A stretch of DNA of 64,000 nucleotides from Microvirga rosea (lineage in GTDB: Bacteria; Pseudomonadota; Alphaproteobacteria; Rhizobiales; Beijerinckiaceae), in NCBI RefSeq assembly GCF_020595095.1, contig NZ_JAJDOP010000002.1, positions 1-64,000 on the forward strand, given 5' to 3'. The translations under genes were made by a program, and so were the position numbers. Positions 9,188-18,767 of the stretch are shown one piece after another. The notes under the pieces are model-generated. The model was not told the origin of the DNA, made no database searches, and saw nothing but the letters and a program-made list of their open reading frames with translations. Numbering within the stretch: the first letter of the stretch is position 1; each line of letters opens with the position of its first letter.

Positions 9188-9638
9188 ATGCCGAGACCAT
9201 TTGCGTCCGCGTTCGCCGTCGCGTTTCTGCTGTCTCCCTTTTTTGGCAGTCCGCAGGGGCCGCGATGCCGGTGGGAGGTTCGTCCGTGACGAATACTCCT
9301 CCTGCCCTCATCGAGATTGTGCAGCCTCGCGATGGAGCTGCTCGAGGCGGCGTCGTCGTCCGTGCCCCCCGGGGTGACACGGTCGCTGGGTGCAGGCCAG
9401 GCGTTGCAAGACCCGGATACCGCCCTGCCCCGGTCCGGCCTGTGGGGCCCGCATGGGTCCGCCCGCCAGGCTGCTGGTGGCGTCCCGGTGCAGCGGTCGC
9501 CGCAGGAGCAGCCGTAGGATTCGGGACCGCCGCGGCCGCTACGGCCCGTGTTACCTCGCCGCCACCTGCGCCAGGCTATGGCTGGCTCTATACCACCCGC
9601 AGCGAATTCAGGGTTTCTGGGATGTCCGCCGCCGTTGA
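9188..9638 (+). pseudogene. Frameshifted remnant of a secreted Pro/Gly-rich envelope protein
   Basis: Three reading frames carry consecutive parts of one protein. From ATG 9188 a signal peptide (FASAFAVAFLLSPFFGSP) runs in one frame. From about 9265 the body (VGGSSVTNTPPALIEIVQPR, then PGYRPAPVRPVGPAWVRPPG and WWRPGAAVAAGAAVGFGT) runs in a second. Near 9595 the C-terminal YHPQRIQGFWDVRRR continues in a third, ending at TGA 9636-9638. The pattern matches a known Methylobacteriaceae-type secreted protein that ends in a QGFWDVC-like tail. At least two frameshifts make it a probable pseudogene. Confidence 0.65.
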
Positions 9639-9749
9639 ATTTCGCGTCGCTTGTTACTCAAGAAGTTCAAATCCCAGGACCATCAACGGAAGCTGGAAGC
9701 CGGGCGATTTCGAGCAGACCAATTGAGCGCACATGGCATGGAGGTCTGA

Positions 9750-9989
9750 ATGTCGGGTCTCGACATCTTCGCCTGGATCGTCCTGATCGTCCTCGTCGCG
9801 ACGGTCGTCGCGGTCTTCATAGCGCTCGGGATGATGCCGGGGCACATCGCCCGCAAGCGTGGGCATCCTTGGCCCGAGGCCGTCACGGTCGGGAGTTGGG
9901 CAACACTGATCCTCGGCTTCGTCTTCTGGCCACTCGTGCTCATCTGGGCCTATGTCGACGTGCCGGAGCGACGGGAGATATCCAAGTGA
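9750..9989 (+). CDS. DUF3302 (YibI/YiaW-like) inner-membrane protein
   Basis: 79 residues with a ribosome-binding site (GGAGG) 7 nt before the ATG. Two hydrophobic helices (about 5-28 and 46-68) flank the conserved GMMPGHIARKRGHPWPEAV loop, a pattern of the DUF3302 family. In Escherichia coli the family member YibI is paired with the HlyD-like YibH, and here too the next gene is HlyD-like, overlapping by GTGA. Role unknown; it probably assists the membrane-fusion partner. Confidence 0.85.
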   Translation: MSGLDIFAWIVLIVLVATVVAVFIALGMMPGHIARKRGHPWPEAVTVGSWATLILGFVFWPLVLIWAYVDVPERREISK

Positions 9990-10921
9990 TCGTCGTCCTG
10001 CTCAATTCCTACATTGCCCTTCTGGCGCTGTTCGTCTGGCTGCGATTCATTCCGTTCAACACATTCTGGAAACTGTCTCCTGTCCTCGTGCTGCTGCTTC
10101 TCCTGGTCGGCCTGTTCATCCCTATGGGATGGGGGGCGCCTTCAGGACCGGCGGCGGTGTTGCGAAACTCGGTGCAGATCATCCCCTCCGTAGCCGGTGA
10201 GGTCGTGGATGTGCCTGTCGCGGCGAACAGCCCGGTCAAGGCTGGCGACGTGCTGTTCCGGATCGATCCGACCACCTACCAGGCGCAGGTCCAGGCCATC
10301 GAGGCGCAGCTCAAGCTCGCGGAACTGCGTCTGTCCCAGTTCTCCGAGCTGCAACGCCGCGACACAGGCCGCGCCTTCGATGTGCAGGAGCGGCAATCCG
10401 AGGTCGATCAACTGAAGGCCCAGCTTGAGGGTGCCAAGTGGAATCTCGACAAGACTACCGTGCGAGCGCCGACCGATGGCTACGTGACCAATTTGGCGTT
10501 GCGCAAGGGCGCGCGGGTCACCGGCCAGTCACCCGTCATGGCCTTCATCGACGCTTCCGAGGCGATCTTCGGCGTCGAGATTCCGCAAATCGGCGTGCGG
10601 TATGTCGAGGTTGGACAACCGGTGGAGATCACTTTCAAGACGCTCCCGGGCGAGGTCTTCGCTGCGAAGGTGGAGACGGTGTTGCAGGCGATCGCCACCG
10701 GGCAGTCGCAGCCCGGTGGCCTCGCCGTCATGCCTTCGGAGGTCCAAGCGGCCCCCTTCATCGTTCGGGTCACGCTGAACGATCAGAATGTAGCGAAGCG
10801 TCTGCCGGCCGGGAGCACAGGCGTAGCCGCCATCTTTACCGAGCGCGTCAAGGCAAGTCACGTCATCCGGCAAGTGTTGCTGCGTCAAACGGCAATCCTG
10901 AACTACATCAATCCGTTCTGA
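9986..10921 (+). CDS. HlyD/YibH-type membrane fusion protein
   Basis: 311 residues from a GTG overlapping the stop of the DUF3302 gene. Two N-terminal hydrophobic segments (about 6-20 and 28-50) anchor it. The biotinyl-lipoyl half-motif is at IPSVAGEVVDVPVAANSPVK, followed by a helical hairpin (about 95-150) and then the second lipoyl half and beta-barrel (KTTVRAPTDGYVTNLALRKG). This is the periplasmic adaptor architecture of YibH/EmrA-like proteins. No ABC or RND partner is adjacent, so the transport partner is unclear. Confidence 0.88.
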   Translation: MIVVLLNSYIALLALFVWLRFIPFNTFWKLSPVLVLLLLLVGLFIPMGWGAPSGPAAVLRNSVQIIPSVAGEVVDVPVAANSPVKAGDVLFRIDPTTYQAQVQAIEAQLKLAELRLSQFSELQRRDTGRAFDVQERQSEVDQLKAQLEGAKWNLDKTTVRAPTDGYVTNLALRKGARVTGQSPVMAFIDASEAIFGVEIPQIGVRYVEVGQPVEITFKTLPGEVFAAKVETVLQAIATGQSQPGGLAVMPSEVQAAPFIVRVTLNDQNVAKRLPAGSTGVAAIFTERVKASHVIRQVLLRQTAILNYINPF

Positions 10922-10963
10922 TTGGCCTCAGCGAGGCGGCAGGACCTGGGAGGAGAAAGCTCG

Positions 10964-12292
10964 ATGGTTCCGAACCGCAGATATGCGATGGCCATGCTGG
11001 CTATTGTGTTCGCCGCACCGACGTTCGCTCAGGCGCCAACCAGCGTGCCGGGGCCCAATGAGGCCACCCTAGCCGATGCATATATCTACCTGCTCGGCCG
11101 CGCCCTTGTGATCAGGCAAGAGCATATGGACCGCAAGGCGCCCGGCTTCGCCTACAACACCATCCACTACAACCCGCTGGGATCGGCCGACTTCGTCAAC
11201 CCAAACTTTGACGTCGCCTACCTGGAGGCCTGGTTCGCGGTGGATGATCGCACCCCGGTCATCCTGGAGGTGCCGGAGGTCAAGGACCGCTACTACACCG
11301 TCCAGATCCTCGATGAGTGGGGCGAAGTCATCGTCAACATCAATGAGCGCACCTTTCCCTCAAAACCCTTCGGCAAGTTCGCCCTGGTCAAGCCCGGCTG
11401 GAACGGCGCGCTTCCGGAGGATCTCTCGCGGATCGAACTGCACTCGAGCAAGGCCAAGATGCTCGCCCGGATCGAGCTGAAGGGAGATCCTGACGGCGCA
11501 GTGAAACTCCAGCGTCAATTCCAAGCCGCTCCGCTTGGAACTCCGATGATTGCCCAGCCCCCGGCGATGCGGATGTTCGGAAACAAGGAGCTGCTTGGGG
11601 TCGAAATATTCGATGATGTGGAGCAGACACTCGCGAGCGCGCTCGATGTGTCGCCGAACGCTGCCGAAATGCAGCAGCAAGTCCGCTCCGTCGCAGCCTA
11701 TGTGGCATCGGGCGACGAGGCCAGGACCGCCGTGGACGCCCAGCTCCGCAAAATCATCCCTGAGTTCCAGGAATACGCCTTTACCAAAAGCGCCCCCTAT
11801 CGCAACCACTGGATCGGCGGAAGCACAACGGGCAACTACGGCAAGGACTACAAGCTCCGCACCGTCGTCAATTTCGCCGGCATCTGGGCCAACACGACGG
11901 ACGAGGCGGTCTATTTTGTGGCCACCCGCGACGCCGACGAGAACCCGCTCACCGGCAACAACAGCTACGTCATGCACTTCCCGGCGGACCGGCTCCCACA
12001 ATCCGCCGTCGATGGCTACTGGTCAGTCATCCTGGTCGGCGTGCCGGACTACCGGGTCGTGCCCAACCCACTCAACCGCTTCAACTTCGACACCTACTCG
12101 AACCTGACGACCGAAGCCGTTGGTTCGCTCAAGATCGGCATCGGCCCCAAGCCCGTTGCCGGCGTGCCCGAGTCGAACTGGCTCCCGTCCCCGGAAGGCA
12201 AGCCGTTCTCGCTGACATTCCGGACGTACGTGCCCAAGGACATCGTGAAAGGCGGTCAGTGGCAGCCCGCAGCCGTAACGCTGGTGAGGTGA
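10964..12292 (+). CDS. Secreted DUF1254/DUF1214 protein
   Basis: 442 residues from ATG 10964, with GGGAGGAGAAA upstream; the TTG at 10922 is less likely. Signal peptide MAMLAIVFAAPTFAQA. An N-terminal DUF1254-like domain has NPNFDVAYLEAWFAVDDRTP and RYYTVQILDEWGE; the C-terminal DUF1214-like domain has AVDGYWSVILVGVPDYRVV and ends ..FRTYVPKDIVKGGQWQPAAV. Periplasmic, function not established. It follows the HlyD gene by 42 bp and precedes a paralogue by 22 bp, giving one probable operon from 9750. Confidence 0.85.
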   Translation: MVPNRRYAMAMLAIVFAAPTFAQAPTSVPGPNEATLADAYIYLLGRALVIRQEHMDRKAPGFAYNTIHYNPLGSADFVNPNFDVAYLEAWFAVDDRTPVILEVPEVKDRYYTVQILDEWGEVIVNINERTFPSKPFGKFALVKPGWNGALPEDLSRIELHSSKAKMLARIELKGDPDGAVKLQRQFQAAPLGTPMIAQPPAMRMFGNKELLGVEIFDDVEQTLASALDVSPNAAEMQQQVRSVAAYVASGDEARTAVDAQLRKIIPEFQEYAFTKSAPYRNHWIGGSTTGNYGKDYKLRTVVNFAGIWANTTDEAVYFVATRDADENPLTGNNSYVMHFPADRLPQSAVDGYWSVILVGVPDYRVVPNPLNRFNFDTYSNLTTEAVGSLKIGIGPKPVAGVPESNWLPSPEGKPFSLTFRTYVPKDIVKGGQWQPAAVTLVR

Positions 12293-12314
12293 GCAACCAA
12301 CGCAGGAGACGATC

Positions 12315-13349
12315 ATGATCCGGATGAGACATGCAGCCTTCGCCATCGCAGCGGTGCTGCTCCCCATGCAGACACAGGCCCAGGCTCCTTCGGCCGGCAC
12401 CGTTCCGGTCAACGCCGACAATTTCGCCAGGGCCGAGAGCGACCTGTACATGAGCAACATCATCAAGGATGGTGGTTTCGGCAAGTTCGTGCATCGTCGC
12501 GAGCCTGCCGCTATCGACAATCAGACGGTCATCCGTCTCAACCGCGATACCCTCTACTCCGCGGCAGTGTTCGACCTCGATGCCGGCCCCGTTACGATTA
12601 CTCTGCCTGAAGCAGGCACACGGTTCATGTCGATGCAAGTGATCGACGAGGACCAGTACACGCCGGAGGTCGCCTACGGCACCGGAAGCCATACCCTGAC
12701 CAAGGAGAAGATCGGGACGCGCTACGTTCTGGTCGCCATCCGGACTCTGGTCGACCCAGCAGATCCGAAGGACGTGGCCACCGTTCATACCTTGCAGGAC
12801 GCGATCCGGATCGACCAGCCTGGAGGCCCTGGAAAGTTCGAACCACCGAAATGGGATCAGGCCAGCCAAAAGACCGTCCGCGACGCGCTGCTGGTCCTCG
12901 CCTCGACTCTGCCCGATACGAAGCGCATGTTCGGGCCGAAGGATGCCGTCGATCCGGTCCGGCGGCTGATCGGCGCGGCCTCGGCCTGGGGCGGGAACCC
13001 GGAGACGGATGCGCTCTATCTCAACATCACGCCATCCCGGAACGACGGCAAGACGGTATACAGGCTGTACGTCAAGGAGGTGCCGGTTGATGGGTTCTGG
13101 TCGATCAGTCTTTACAATGCCCAAGGCTACTATCAGCCCAACCCCTACAATGCCTACTCGATCAACAACATCACGGCCCGCAAAGGTGCGGACGGTTCAG
13201 TCGCGATTCAATTCGGCGGCTGCGATGACAAGGCCGTCAACTGTCTGCCGACCATGCCTGGCTGGAACTATATGGTCCGGCTATACCGTCCAAAGCCCGA
13301 GGTTTTGAATGGGACATGGAAGTTTCCGGAAGCGCAGCCCGTGAATTGA
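12315..13349 (+). CDS. Secreted DUF1254/DUF1214 protein, second paralogue
   Basis: 344 residues. Signal peptide AAFAIAAVLLPMQTQAQA. The DUF1254 part includes IDNQTVIRLNRDTLYSAAVF and MSMQVIDEDQYTP; the DUF1214 part includes VPVDGFWSISLYNAQGYYQP and YSINNITARKGADGSVAIQF. It is shorter than the upstream paralogue and probably periplasmic. Two such proteins in tandem after a HlyD adaptor suggest a common envelope task; none is known. Confidence 0.87.
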   Translation: MIRMRHAAFAIAAVLLPMQTQAQAPSAGTVPVNADNFARAESDLYMSNIIKDGGFGKFVHRREPAAIDNQTVIRLNRDTLYSAAVFDLDAGPVTITLPEAGTRFMSMQVIDEDQYTPEVAYGTGSHTLTKEKIGTRYVLVAIRTLVDPADPKDVATVHTLQDAIRIDQPGGPGKFEPPKWDQASQKTVRDALLVLASTLPDTKRMFGPKDAVDPVRRLIGAASAWGGNPETDALYLNITPSRNDGKTVYRLYVKEVPVDGFWSISLYNAQGYYQPNPYNAYSINNITARKGADGSVAIQFGGCDDKAVNCLPTMPGWNYMVRLYRPKPEVLNGTWKFPEAQPVN

Positions 13350-13424
13350 TGTCTCGTTTTTCGGACATACGTCGGCTCTTGGAACAACGCGCGCCGACGC
13401 CTTGGCGCAAGCGACGAGGCGTGG

Positions 13425-13658
13425 TCAGCTCCATATCTCGAGCTGCGCTCGCATGACCGCTCCAGCCTTCGCAAGCCCGTGAATGACCAACCTCCATGCG
13501 GTGGGATCGGCCGCGACGCTCGTGCCAGGCAAGCCTGTCTCGATGGTCTTCTTGATCGTACCGGCGCAGTGGCGACAGGTCGTATCCTCGACCTGTAGGG
13601 TCAGGGCATCCGCATGATGCTCGACAAGGGGGTGGCTTGGCTCTGGTGGGGACCGCAT
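13425..13658 (-). CDS. Heavy-metal-associated (HMA) domain protein, CopZ-like
   Basis: 77 residues from ATG 13658; a longer frame to 13727 is possible. The core LQVEDTTCRHCAGTIKKTIE is an HMA metal-binding loop with Cys-x-x-Cys, but the usual Met before the first Cys is Thr. The second half (..DPTAWRLVIHGLAKAGAVM) fits the beta-alpha-beta fold, while the tail AQLEIWS departs from the usual AGY ending. It probably binds Cu(I) or a similar ion in the cytoplasm. It could be slightly degenerate. Confidence 0.6.
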   Translation of the reverse strand: MRSPPEPSHPLVEHHADALTLQVEDTTCRHCAGTIKKTIETGLPGTSVAADPTAWRLVIHGLAKAGAVMRAQLEIWS

Positions 13659-13792
13659 CCGCACAATGCGCGACCAATCGTGATACCCGATGCCGTCGCC
13701 GCTTTTCCCATGGGCGGTGCATCTCATGCTCGCGGAAGCCCGTTCGGCCTAGCACGTGCCGGCTCCGCGCCGCGCTCCCGCGAGGCCCAATC

Positions 13793-13843
13793 TTTATAAC
13801 AATTTTATACCCACCGCCGGGCAGCCCTCTCGAATCTTTATAC
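13793..13843 (+). promoter_or_regulatory. TTTATA repeats upstream of kdp, possible KdpE operator
   Basis: TTTATAAC at 13793 and TTTTATAC at 13803 lie about one helical turn apart, with a third TTTATAC at 13837. They stand out in a GC-rich context and resemble the TTTATA-containing KdpE site known upstream of E. coli kdpFABC. They lie 70-115 bp before the first small kdp-leader ORF. The link to KdpE is inference. Confidence 0.4.
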
Positions 13844-13909
13844 GAGTTTCGACATCTCTACGGCACAGGCGAGCGGCGTTCCTGCGGCACGCCTTACGCA
13901 TGGAACCTT

Positions 13910-13993
13910 ATGATGGACATCCTGATGCTTGCGCTTGGGCTCGGCTTCTTCGGCCTTGCCATCGCCTATACCACCGCCTGCGACTGGCTCTGA
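13910..13993 (+). CDS. Tiny membrane peptide preceding kdpF
   Basis: 27 residues (MMDILMLALGLGFFGLAIAY then TTACDWL), a single hydrophobic helix. ATG at 13910, with a second ATG immediately after. It ends 10 bp before kdpF, in the same orientation. Short membrane peptides of this type ending in a CD-L motif precede kdp operons in other alphaproteobacteria. It may be a KdpF-like accessory; function unproven. Confidence 0.55.
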   Translation: MMDILMLALGLGFFGLAIAYTTACDWL

Positions 13994-14003
13994 GGACCTC
14001 GCC

Positions 14004-14093
14004 ATGACCCTCGACTACACCCTGGCCGGCCTCGTGACGGCTGGCCTTGTTTTTTATCTCACTTACGCTCTCGTTCGACCCGAGCGGTTCTGA
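14004..14093 (+). CDS. kdpF: Potassium-transporting ATPase subunit KdpF
   Basis: 29 residues, [20 protein letters not shown] then YALVRPERF. One transmembrane helix and the [12 protein letters not shown] ending are the signature of KdpF, the lipid-like stabiliser of KdpABC. kdpA starts 14 bp downstream, with GGAGG in the gap. Confidence 0.9.
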   Translation: MTLDYTLAGLVTAGLVFYLTYALVRPERF

Positions 14094-14107
14094 CGGAGGC
14101 CGCCATC

Positions 14108-15823
14108 ATGACTATCAATGGATGGATCCAGATCCTCATCTTCTGCGCCATCGTGGTCGCACTCGTAAAGCCCCTGGGCTGGTACATGATGCGCGTGTTC
14201 AACGGCGAGCCCACCTTCCTGTCTCCCATTTTGCATCCTGTCGAGACCATACTCTACAGGCTGTCGGGCACGAGCGAGCGAGAAGAGCAGCATTGGCTGA
14301 CCTACACGTTCGCGATGCTGGCCTTCAACCTGCTGGGCTTTGTCGTGCTCTATGCCCTTCAGCGCTTCCAGGCGGTGCTGCCGTACAATCCCATGGGTAT
14401 GTCGGCCGTCGCTCCTGATCTCGCCTTTAACACCGCCGTCAGCTTCATGACCAACACGAACTGGCAGAACTACGGCGGCGAGAGCACGATGTCGTACCTC
14501 GTGCAGATGGCCGGCCTGACGGTGCAGAACTTCGTCTCGGCCGCGACTGGCATTGCCATCGCAGTGGCGCTCATCCGCGGCTTCTCGCGCACCTCGGCGA
14601 GGAGCGTCGGCAATTTCTGGGCCGACATGACGCGGGCGACCCTTTATGTGCTGTTGCCGCTCTGCGTGGTGCTGACCCTGCTCTATGTCTCACGCGGTGT
14701 GCCTCAGACCCTGTCCGCCTATATCGATGCGAGGACGCTCGAAGGCGCGAGGCAGACGATCGCCGTCGGACCTGTGGCGTCGCAGCTTGCCATCAAACTG
14801 CTGGGCACGAATGGTGGTGGCTTTTTCAACGCAAACTCGGCCCATCCGTTTGAGAACCCCGACGCATTCTCAAACCTCCTCCAGATGGTGTCGATCTTTG
14901 CCATCGGCGCAGCGCTGACTAACGTCTTCGGCCGCATGGTCGGCGACCAACGTCAGGGTTGGGCCATCCTTGGTGCCATGGGTCTCATCTTCTTCGTCGG
15001 CGTTCTGGTGGCCTACTGGGCAGAAGCCGCTGGCAATCCTCTCGTACATGCCCTTGGCGTCGACGGCGGCAACATGGAGGGCAAGGAGGTCCGCTTCGGC
15101 ACAGCCATGTCCGCACTCTTTGCAGTGGTCACCACCGCTGCGAGCTGCGGTGCGGTCAACGCCATGCATTCGAGCTTCATGCCGCTCGGTGGCATGATAC
15201 CGCTCATCAATATGGAGTTGGGCGAGATCGTCATCGGCGGCGTGGGCGCTGGTCTCTATGGAATGCTGCTCTTCGTCGTGTTGACCATGTTCGTAGCTGG
15301 CTTGATGGTCGGACGCACGCCGGAATATCTCGGCAAGAAGATCGAGGCCAAGGACGTGAAGATGGCGATCCTGGCCATCCTGTGCCTGCCACTCGCCATG
15401 CTGGGATTCACGGCTCTAGCCGTGGTTATGCCCACAGGTCTTGCCTCGATCGGGAATCCAGGCCCGCACGGGTTCTCCGAGGTGCTCTATGCCTACGTCT
15501 CGGGAGCTGCCAACAACGGCAGCGCCTTCGGCAGCCTCTCAGGTAATACACTATGGTACAATCTGACCATCGGCGTCGCCATGCTGATGGGCCGATTCCT
15601 GGTCATTGCTCCGGCCCTTGCGATTGCCGGATCCATGGCGGCCAAGAAGACCGTGCCGACCTCCGCTGGCACCTTCCCGACCCATGGTGGCCTGTTCATC
15701 GGCCTTCTTGTCGGCGTCATCCTGATCGTCGGCGGCCTGACTTTCTTCCCGGCTCTCGCTCTTGGTCCCATCGTCGAGCATCTCTCAATGATCGCCGGCC
15801 AGACCTTCTCTGCGGGGGGCTAG
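14108..15823 (+). CDS. kdpA: Potassium-transporting ATPase subunit KdpA
   Basis: 571 residues, normal length. KdpA is the K+-channel-like subunit with four pore repeats. Filter-region segments are visible: [56 protein letters not shown] and [13 protein letters not shown]. About ten transmembrane helices. It receives K+ from the periplasm and passes it to KdpB. Second cistron of the complex genes, between kdpF and a small ORF that precedes kdpB. Confidence 0.98.
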   Translation: MTINGWIQILIFCAIVVALVKPLGWYMMRVFNGEPTFLSPILHPVETILYRLSGTSEREEQHWLTYTFAMLAFNLLGFVVLYALQRFQAVLPYNPMGMSAVAPDLAFNTAVSFMTNTNWQNYGGESTMSYLVQMAGLTVQNFVSAATGIAIAVALIRGFSRTSARSVGNFWADMTRATLYVLLPLCVVLTLLYVSRGVPQTLSAYIDARTLEGARQTIAVGPVASQLAIKLLGTNGGGFFNANSAHPFENPDAFSNLLQMVSIFAIGAALTNVFGRMVGDQRQGWAILGAMGLIFFVGVLVAYWAEAAGNPLVHALGVDGGNMEGKEVRFGTAMSALFAVVTTAASCGAVNAMHSSFMPLGGMIPLINMELGEIVIGGVGAGLYGMLLFVVLTMFVAGLMVGRTPEYLGKKIEAKDVKMAILAILCLPLAMLGFTALAVVMPTGLASIGNPGPHGFSEVLYAYVSGAANNGSAFGSLSGNTLWYNLTIGVAMLMGRFLVIAPALAIAGSMAAKKTVPTSAGTFPTHGGLFIGLLVGVILIVGGLTFFPALALGPIVEHLSMIAGQTFSAGG

Positions 15824-15824
15824 C

Positions 15825-15959
15825 ATGGCCCGGCCCCTCCATCGCTCCCGCCTGAGAATCAGGTCCTGGAGCCCACTTGGTGTCGTCCTGGCGATGACCG
15901 TCGGGATAACGGTCCTGATTGGTCTCTTCCATTTCATCATCCGCATCGCCACCGCCTGA
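15825..15959 (+). CDS. Small membrane protein between kdpA and kdpB
   Basis: 44 residues starting one base after the kdpA stop. An Arg-rich N-terminus ([15 protein letters not shown]) precedes one hydrophobic helix (about 18-42, [20 protein letters not shown]). The tight spacing suggests translation coupled to kdpA. kdpB follows 31 bp later. In the classical operon kdpA and kdpB are adjacent, so this is an extra candidate component. No ribosome-binding site of its own is obvious. Confidence 0.5.
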   Translation: MARPLHRSRLRIRSWSPLGVVLAMTVGITVLIGLFHFIIRIATA

Positions 15960-15990
15960 CGGCCCGATCACGTTTGCCAGGAGTTCATTC

Positions 15991-18102
15991 ATGAATACCG
16001 CACACACCCATGGCGGCGCCCCGCAGGCTTCGCTCATGGACTCCAAGATCATCATCTCCGCACTTGGGGCAGCCTTCACCAAGCTCGACCCCAGGGTCAT
16101 GATCCGTAACCCGGTCATGTTCGTCGTCGAGGCCGTGGCGGTTCTCACAACCGTGCTGTTCTTCAAGGATCTGGCGATAGGTGGGACGGGTCTCGGCTTT
16201 TCGTTCCAGATCATTCTCTGGCTCTGGTTCACCCTGCTCTTCGCGAATTTCGCCGAGGCGGTGGCCGAAGGCCGGGGCAAGGCCCAAGCAATGTCCCTAA
16301 GAAAGACGCGGACGGAGACGCAGGCCAAGCTGCTCTCCGGCGCGTCAGGGCGCGACTACAATGTCGTTCCCGGCACGCAGCTCAAGGTGGGCGATGTCGT
16401 CCTCGTCGAGGCCGGGGACATCATCCCTAGCGACGGCGAAGTGGTCGAGGGGGTCGCCTCCGTCAACGAGGCCGCCATCACGGGAGAGTCAGCTCCCGTC
16501 ATCAGGGAATCGGGCGGCGACCGCTCTGCGGTCACGGGCGGCACCCAAGTGCTGTCGGACTGGATCCGGGTACGGATCACCGCAGCACCGGGCTCGACCT
16601 TCATTGATCGCATGATCGCGCTGGTCGAAGGCGCGTCACGTCAGAAGACCCCAAACGAGATTGCCCTCAACATCCTGCTCGCTGGTTTGACGCTCATCTT
16701 CATCATCGCTGTTGCGACGATTCCGAGCTTTACCGCCTATGCAGGCGGCGCCATCCCGATCACTGCGCTGGTCGCTCTTTTCGTGACGCTGATCCCTACG
16801 ACGATCGGCGCGCTACTGTCCGCCATCGGCATTGCCGGCATGGACCGTCTGGTGCGCTTCAACGTGCTCGCCATGTCCGGACGTGCGGTCGAGGCCGCTG
16901 GTGACGTCGACACGCTTCTGCTCGACAAGACCGGCACAATCACGCTGGGCAATCGCCAGGCGACGGCTTTCCGGCCCGTCAGCGGCGTGAGCGAGCAGGA
17001 ATTGGCGGACGCCGCCCAGCTGGCATCGCTCGCGGACGAGACGCCCGAAGGCCGCTCCATCGTGGTGCTCGCCAAGGAGAAGTACGGCATCCGCAGCCGC
17101 GACATGACCGAGCTCCATGCAACCTTCGTGCCGTTCACCGCCCAAACCCGCATGAGTGGTGTGGATCTCGGTGGGAGCTCGATCCGGAAAGGTGCCGTGG
17201 ATTCGATCCTGGCCTCGCTGAGCGCCGCAGACCCCGTTGCTCGGGGCGGTGCAGCACAGGCACTCAAACCTTCGGTGAGCCTGGAGCAAGCGCGTGAGCT
17301 CCAGGCGATCTCGGACGAGATCGCGATGGCCGGCGGGACCCCCCTGGCCGTATCCCGAGGTGGACGCCTGCTGGGCGTGGTCCAGCTCAAGGACATCGTC
17401 AAGGGCGGCATCCGCGAGCGCTTTGCCGAACTGCGGCGTATGGGGATCCGCACGGTCATGATCACCGGCGATAACCCCATGACGGCGGCCGCCATTGCCG
17501 CTGAGGCCGGTGTAGACGATTTTCTTGCCCAGGCGACACCGGAGGACAAGCTCCAGCTCATCCGCTCGGAGCAGGCGCAGGGCAAGCTCGTGGCCATGTG
17601 CGGGGACGGCACCAACGACGCGCCCGCTCTGGCGCAGGCCGACGTCGGCGTTGCCATGAACACCGGTACGGTGGCCGCGCGCGAGGCCGGCAACATGGTC
17701 GATCTCGACAGCGATCCCACCAAGCTGATCGAGATCGTAGAGATTGGGAAGCAACTCCTGATGACACGCGGCTCATTGACGACCTTTTCGATCGCCAACG
17801 ACGTCGCCAAGTACTTCGCGATCATCCCGGCCATCTTCGCTGGGATCTACCCCCAGCTAAGCATTCTCAACATCATGGGTCTCGCGACACCTGAGAGCGC
17901 AATCCTATCCGCTATCATCTTCAACGCGCTCATCATCATCGCGCTGATTCCGCTGGCTCTCAGGGGCGTTAAGTACCGGGCCGTCGGCGCCGGGCCTCTC
18001 CTGCGCCGCAACCTGCTCGTCTACGGTCTCGGCGGCATCGCCATCCCGTTCATCGGCATCAAGGCGATCGATCTTGCGATCAGCGCCATTGGCCTTGCCT
18101 GA
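15991..18102 (+). CDS. kdpB: Potassium-transporting ATPase ATP-binding subunit KdpB
   Basis: 703 residues from ATG 15991, preceded by CCAGGAG. P-type ATPase subunit that energises KdpA. Visible motifs: actuator loop ITGESAPV, phosphorylation site [11 protein letters not shown] (Asp312), nucleotide-binding KGAVDSIL, and hinge [14 protein letters not shown] with [20 protein letters not shown]. The membrane helices match the family. Normal length and all key residues present. kdpC begins 13 bp later. Confidence 0.98.
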   Translation: MNTAHTHGGAPQASLMDSKIIISALGAAFTKLDPRVMIRNPVMFVVEAVAVLTTVLFFKDLAIGGTGLGFSFQIILWLWFTLLFANFAEAVAEGRGKAQAMSLRKTRTETQAKLLSGASGRDYNVVPGTQLKVGDVVLVEAGDIIPSDGEVVEGVASVNEAAITGESAPVIRESGGDRSAVTGGTQVLSDWIRVRITAAPGSTFIDRMIALVEGASRQKTPNEIALNILLAGLTLIFIIAVATIPSFTAYAGGAIPITALVALFVTLIPTTIGALLSAIGIAGMDRLVRFNVLAMSGRAVEAAGDVDTLLLDKTGTITLGNRQATAFRPVSGVSEQELADAAQLASLADETPEGRSIVVLAKEKYGIRSRDMTELHATFVPFTAQTRMSGVDLGGSSIRKGAVDSILASLSAADPVARGGAAQALKPSVSLEQARELQAISDEIAMAGGTPLAVSRGGRLLGVVQLKDIVKGGIRERFAELRRMGIRTVMITGDNPMTAAAIAAEAGVDDFLAQATPEDKLQLIRSEQAQGKLVAMCGDGTNDAPALAQADVGVAMNTGTVAAREAGNMVDLDSDPTKLIEIVEIGKQLLMTRGSLTTFSIANDVAKYFAIIPAIFAGIYPQLSILNIMGLATPESAILSAIIFNALIIIALIPLALRGVKYRAVGAGPLLRRNLLVYGLGGIAIPFIGIKAIDLAISAIGLA

Positions 18103-18115
18103 AAGGAAAACCATC

Positions 18116-18718
18116 ATGCTTCGTCAACTTCGCCCCGCCCTTGTGATGATCGTCGCCATGACGGCGCTCACGGGACTTCTCTATCCCCTCGGCATGTCCG
18201 GCATCGCCCAGACCGTCATGCCCGACAAGGCGAATGGCAGTCTCATCACGGTCAACGGCCAAGTGGTCGGATCCGAGCTGATCGGCCAGAACTTCACGGG
18301 CGAACGTTACTTCCATGGCCGCCTATCTGCTACGGTAGGCCCTGATCCCGCAGATCCGAGCAAGATGTCCTCCGTGCCGTACAATGCAGCGAACTCCGGC
18401 GGCTCAAACCTTTCGCCCACGAACCGCGCCCTGATTGACCACATCAAGGGCGAGGTCGAGGCCCGCAAGAGCCAGAACCCGAACCAAGGCGTCCCCATCG
18501 ATCTCGTGACAACCTCCGGCAGCGGTCTCGATCCACACATCTCGCCGGAAGCAGCCCTGTTCCAGGTGCCGCGGGTGGCCATGGCGCGACGTCTGCCGGA
18601 GGATCTGGTGCGTCAGCTTGTGGCGGAGCATACCGAGGATCGGATGTTGGGCCTGCTGGGCGAACCGCGGGTCAACGTTCTCAAGCTCAACCTCGCCCTG
18701 GACCGTGCAAACGGGTAA
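18116..18718 (+). CDS. kdpC: Potassium-transporting ATPase subunit KdpC
   Basis: 200 residues. One N-terminal membrane helix (about 8-28) and a periplasmic domain. Hallmarks: [49 protein letters not shown] and [13 protein letters not shown]. KdpC is needed for KdpABC assembly and acts as a catalytic chaperone for ATP binding. GAAAGGAAAACC precedes the start. Confidence 0.97.
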   Translation: MLRQLRPALVMIVAMTALTGLLYPLGMSGIAQTVMPDKANGSLITVNGQVVGSELIGQNFTGERYFHGRLSATVGPDPADPSKMSSVPYNAANSGGSNLSPTNRALIDHIKGEVEARKSQNPNQGVPIDLVTTSGSGLDPHISPEAALFQVPRVAMARRLPEDLVRQLVAEHTEDRMLGLLGEPRVNVLKLNLALDRANG

Positions 18719-18767
18719 TGTCACGCCGGAGGCGGCTTGGGATAGGCCCCTCCTTTCCTGAGAGCCC

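Noticed and set aside
9548..9985. Upstream extension of the HlyD frame
   Set aside because: The extension overlaps the pseudogene and the DUF3302 gene; the GTG at 9986 coupled to the DUF3302 stop explains the real start.
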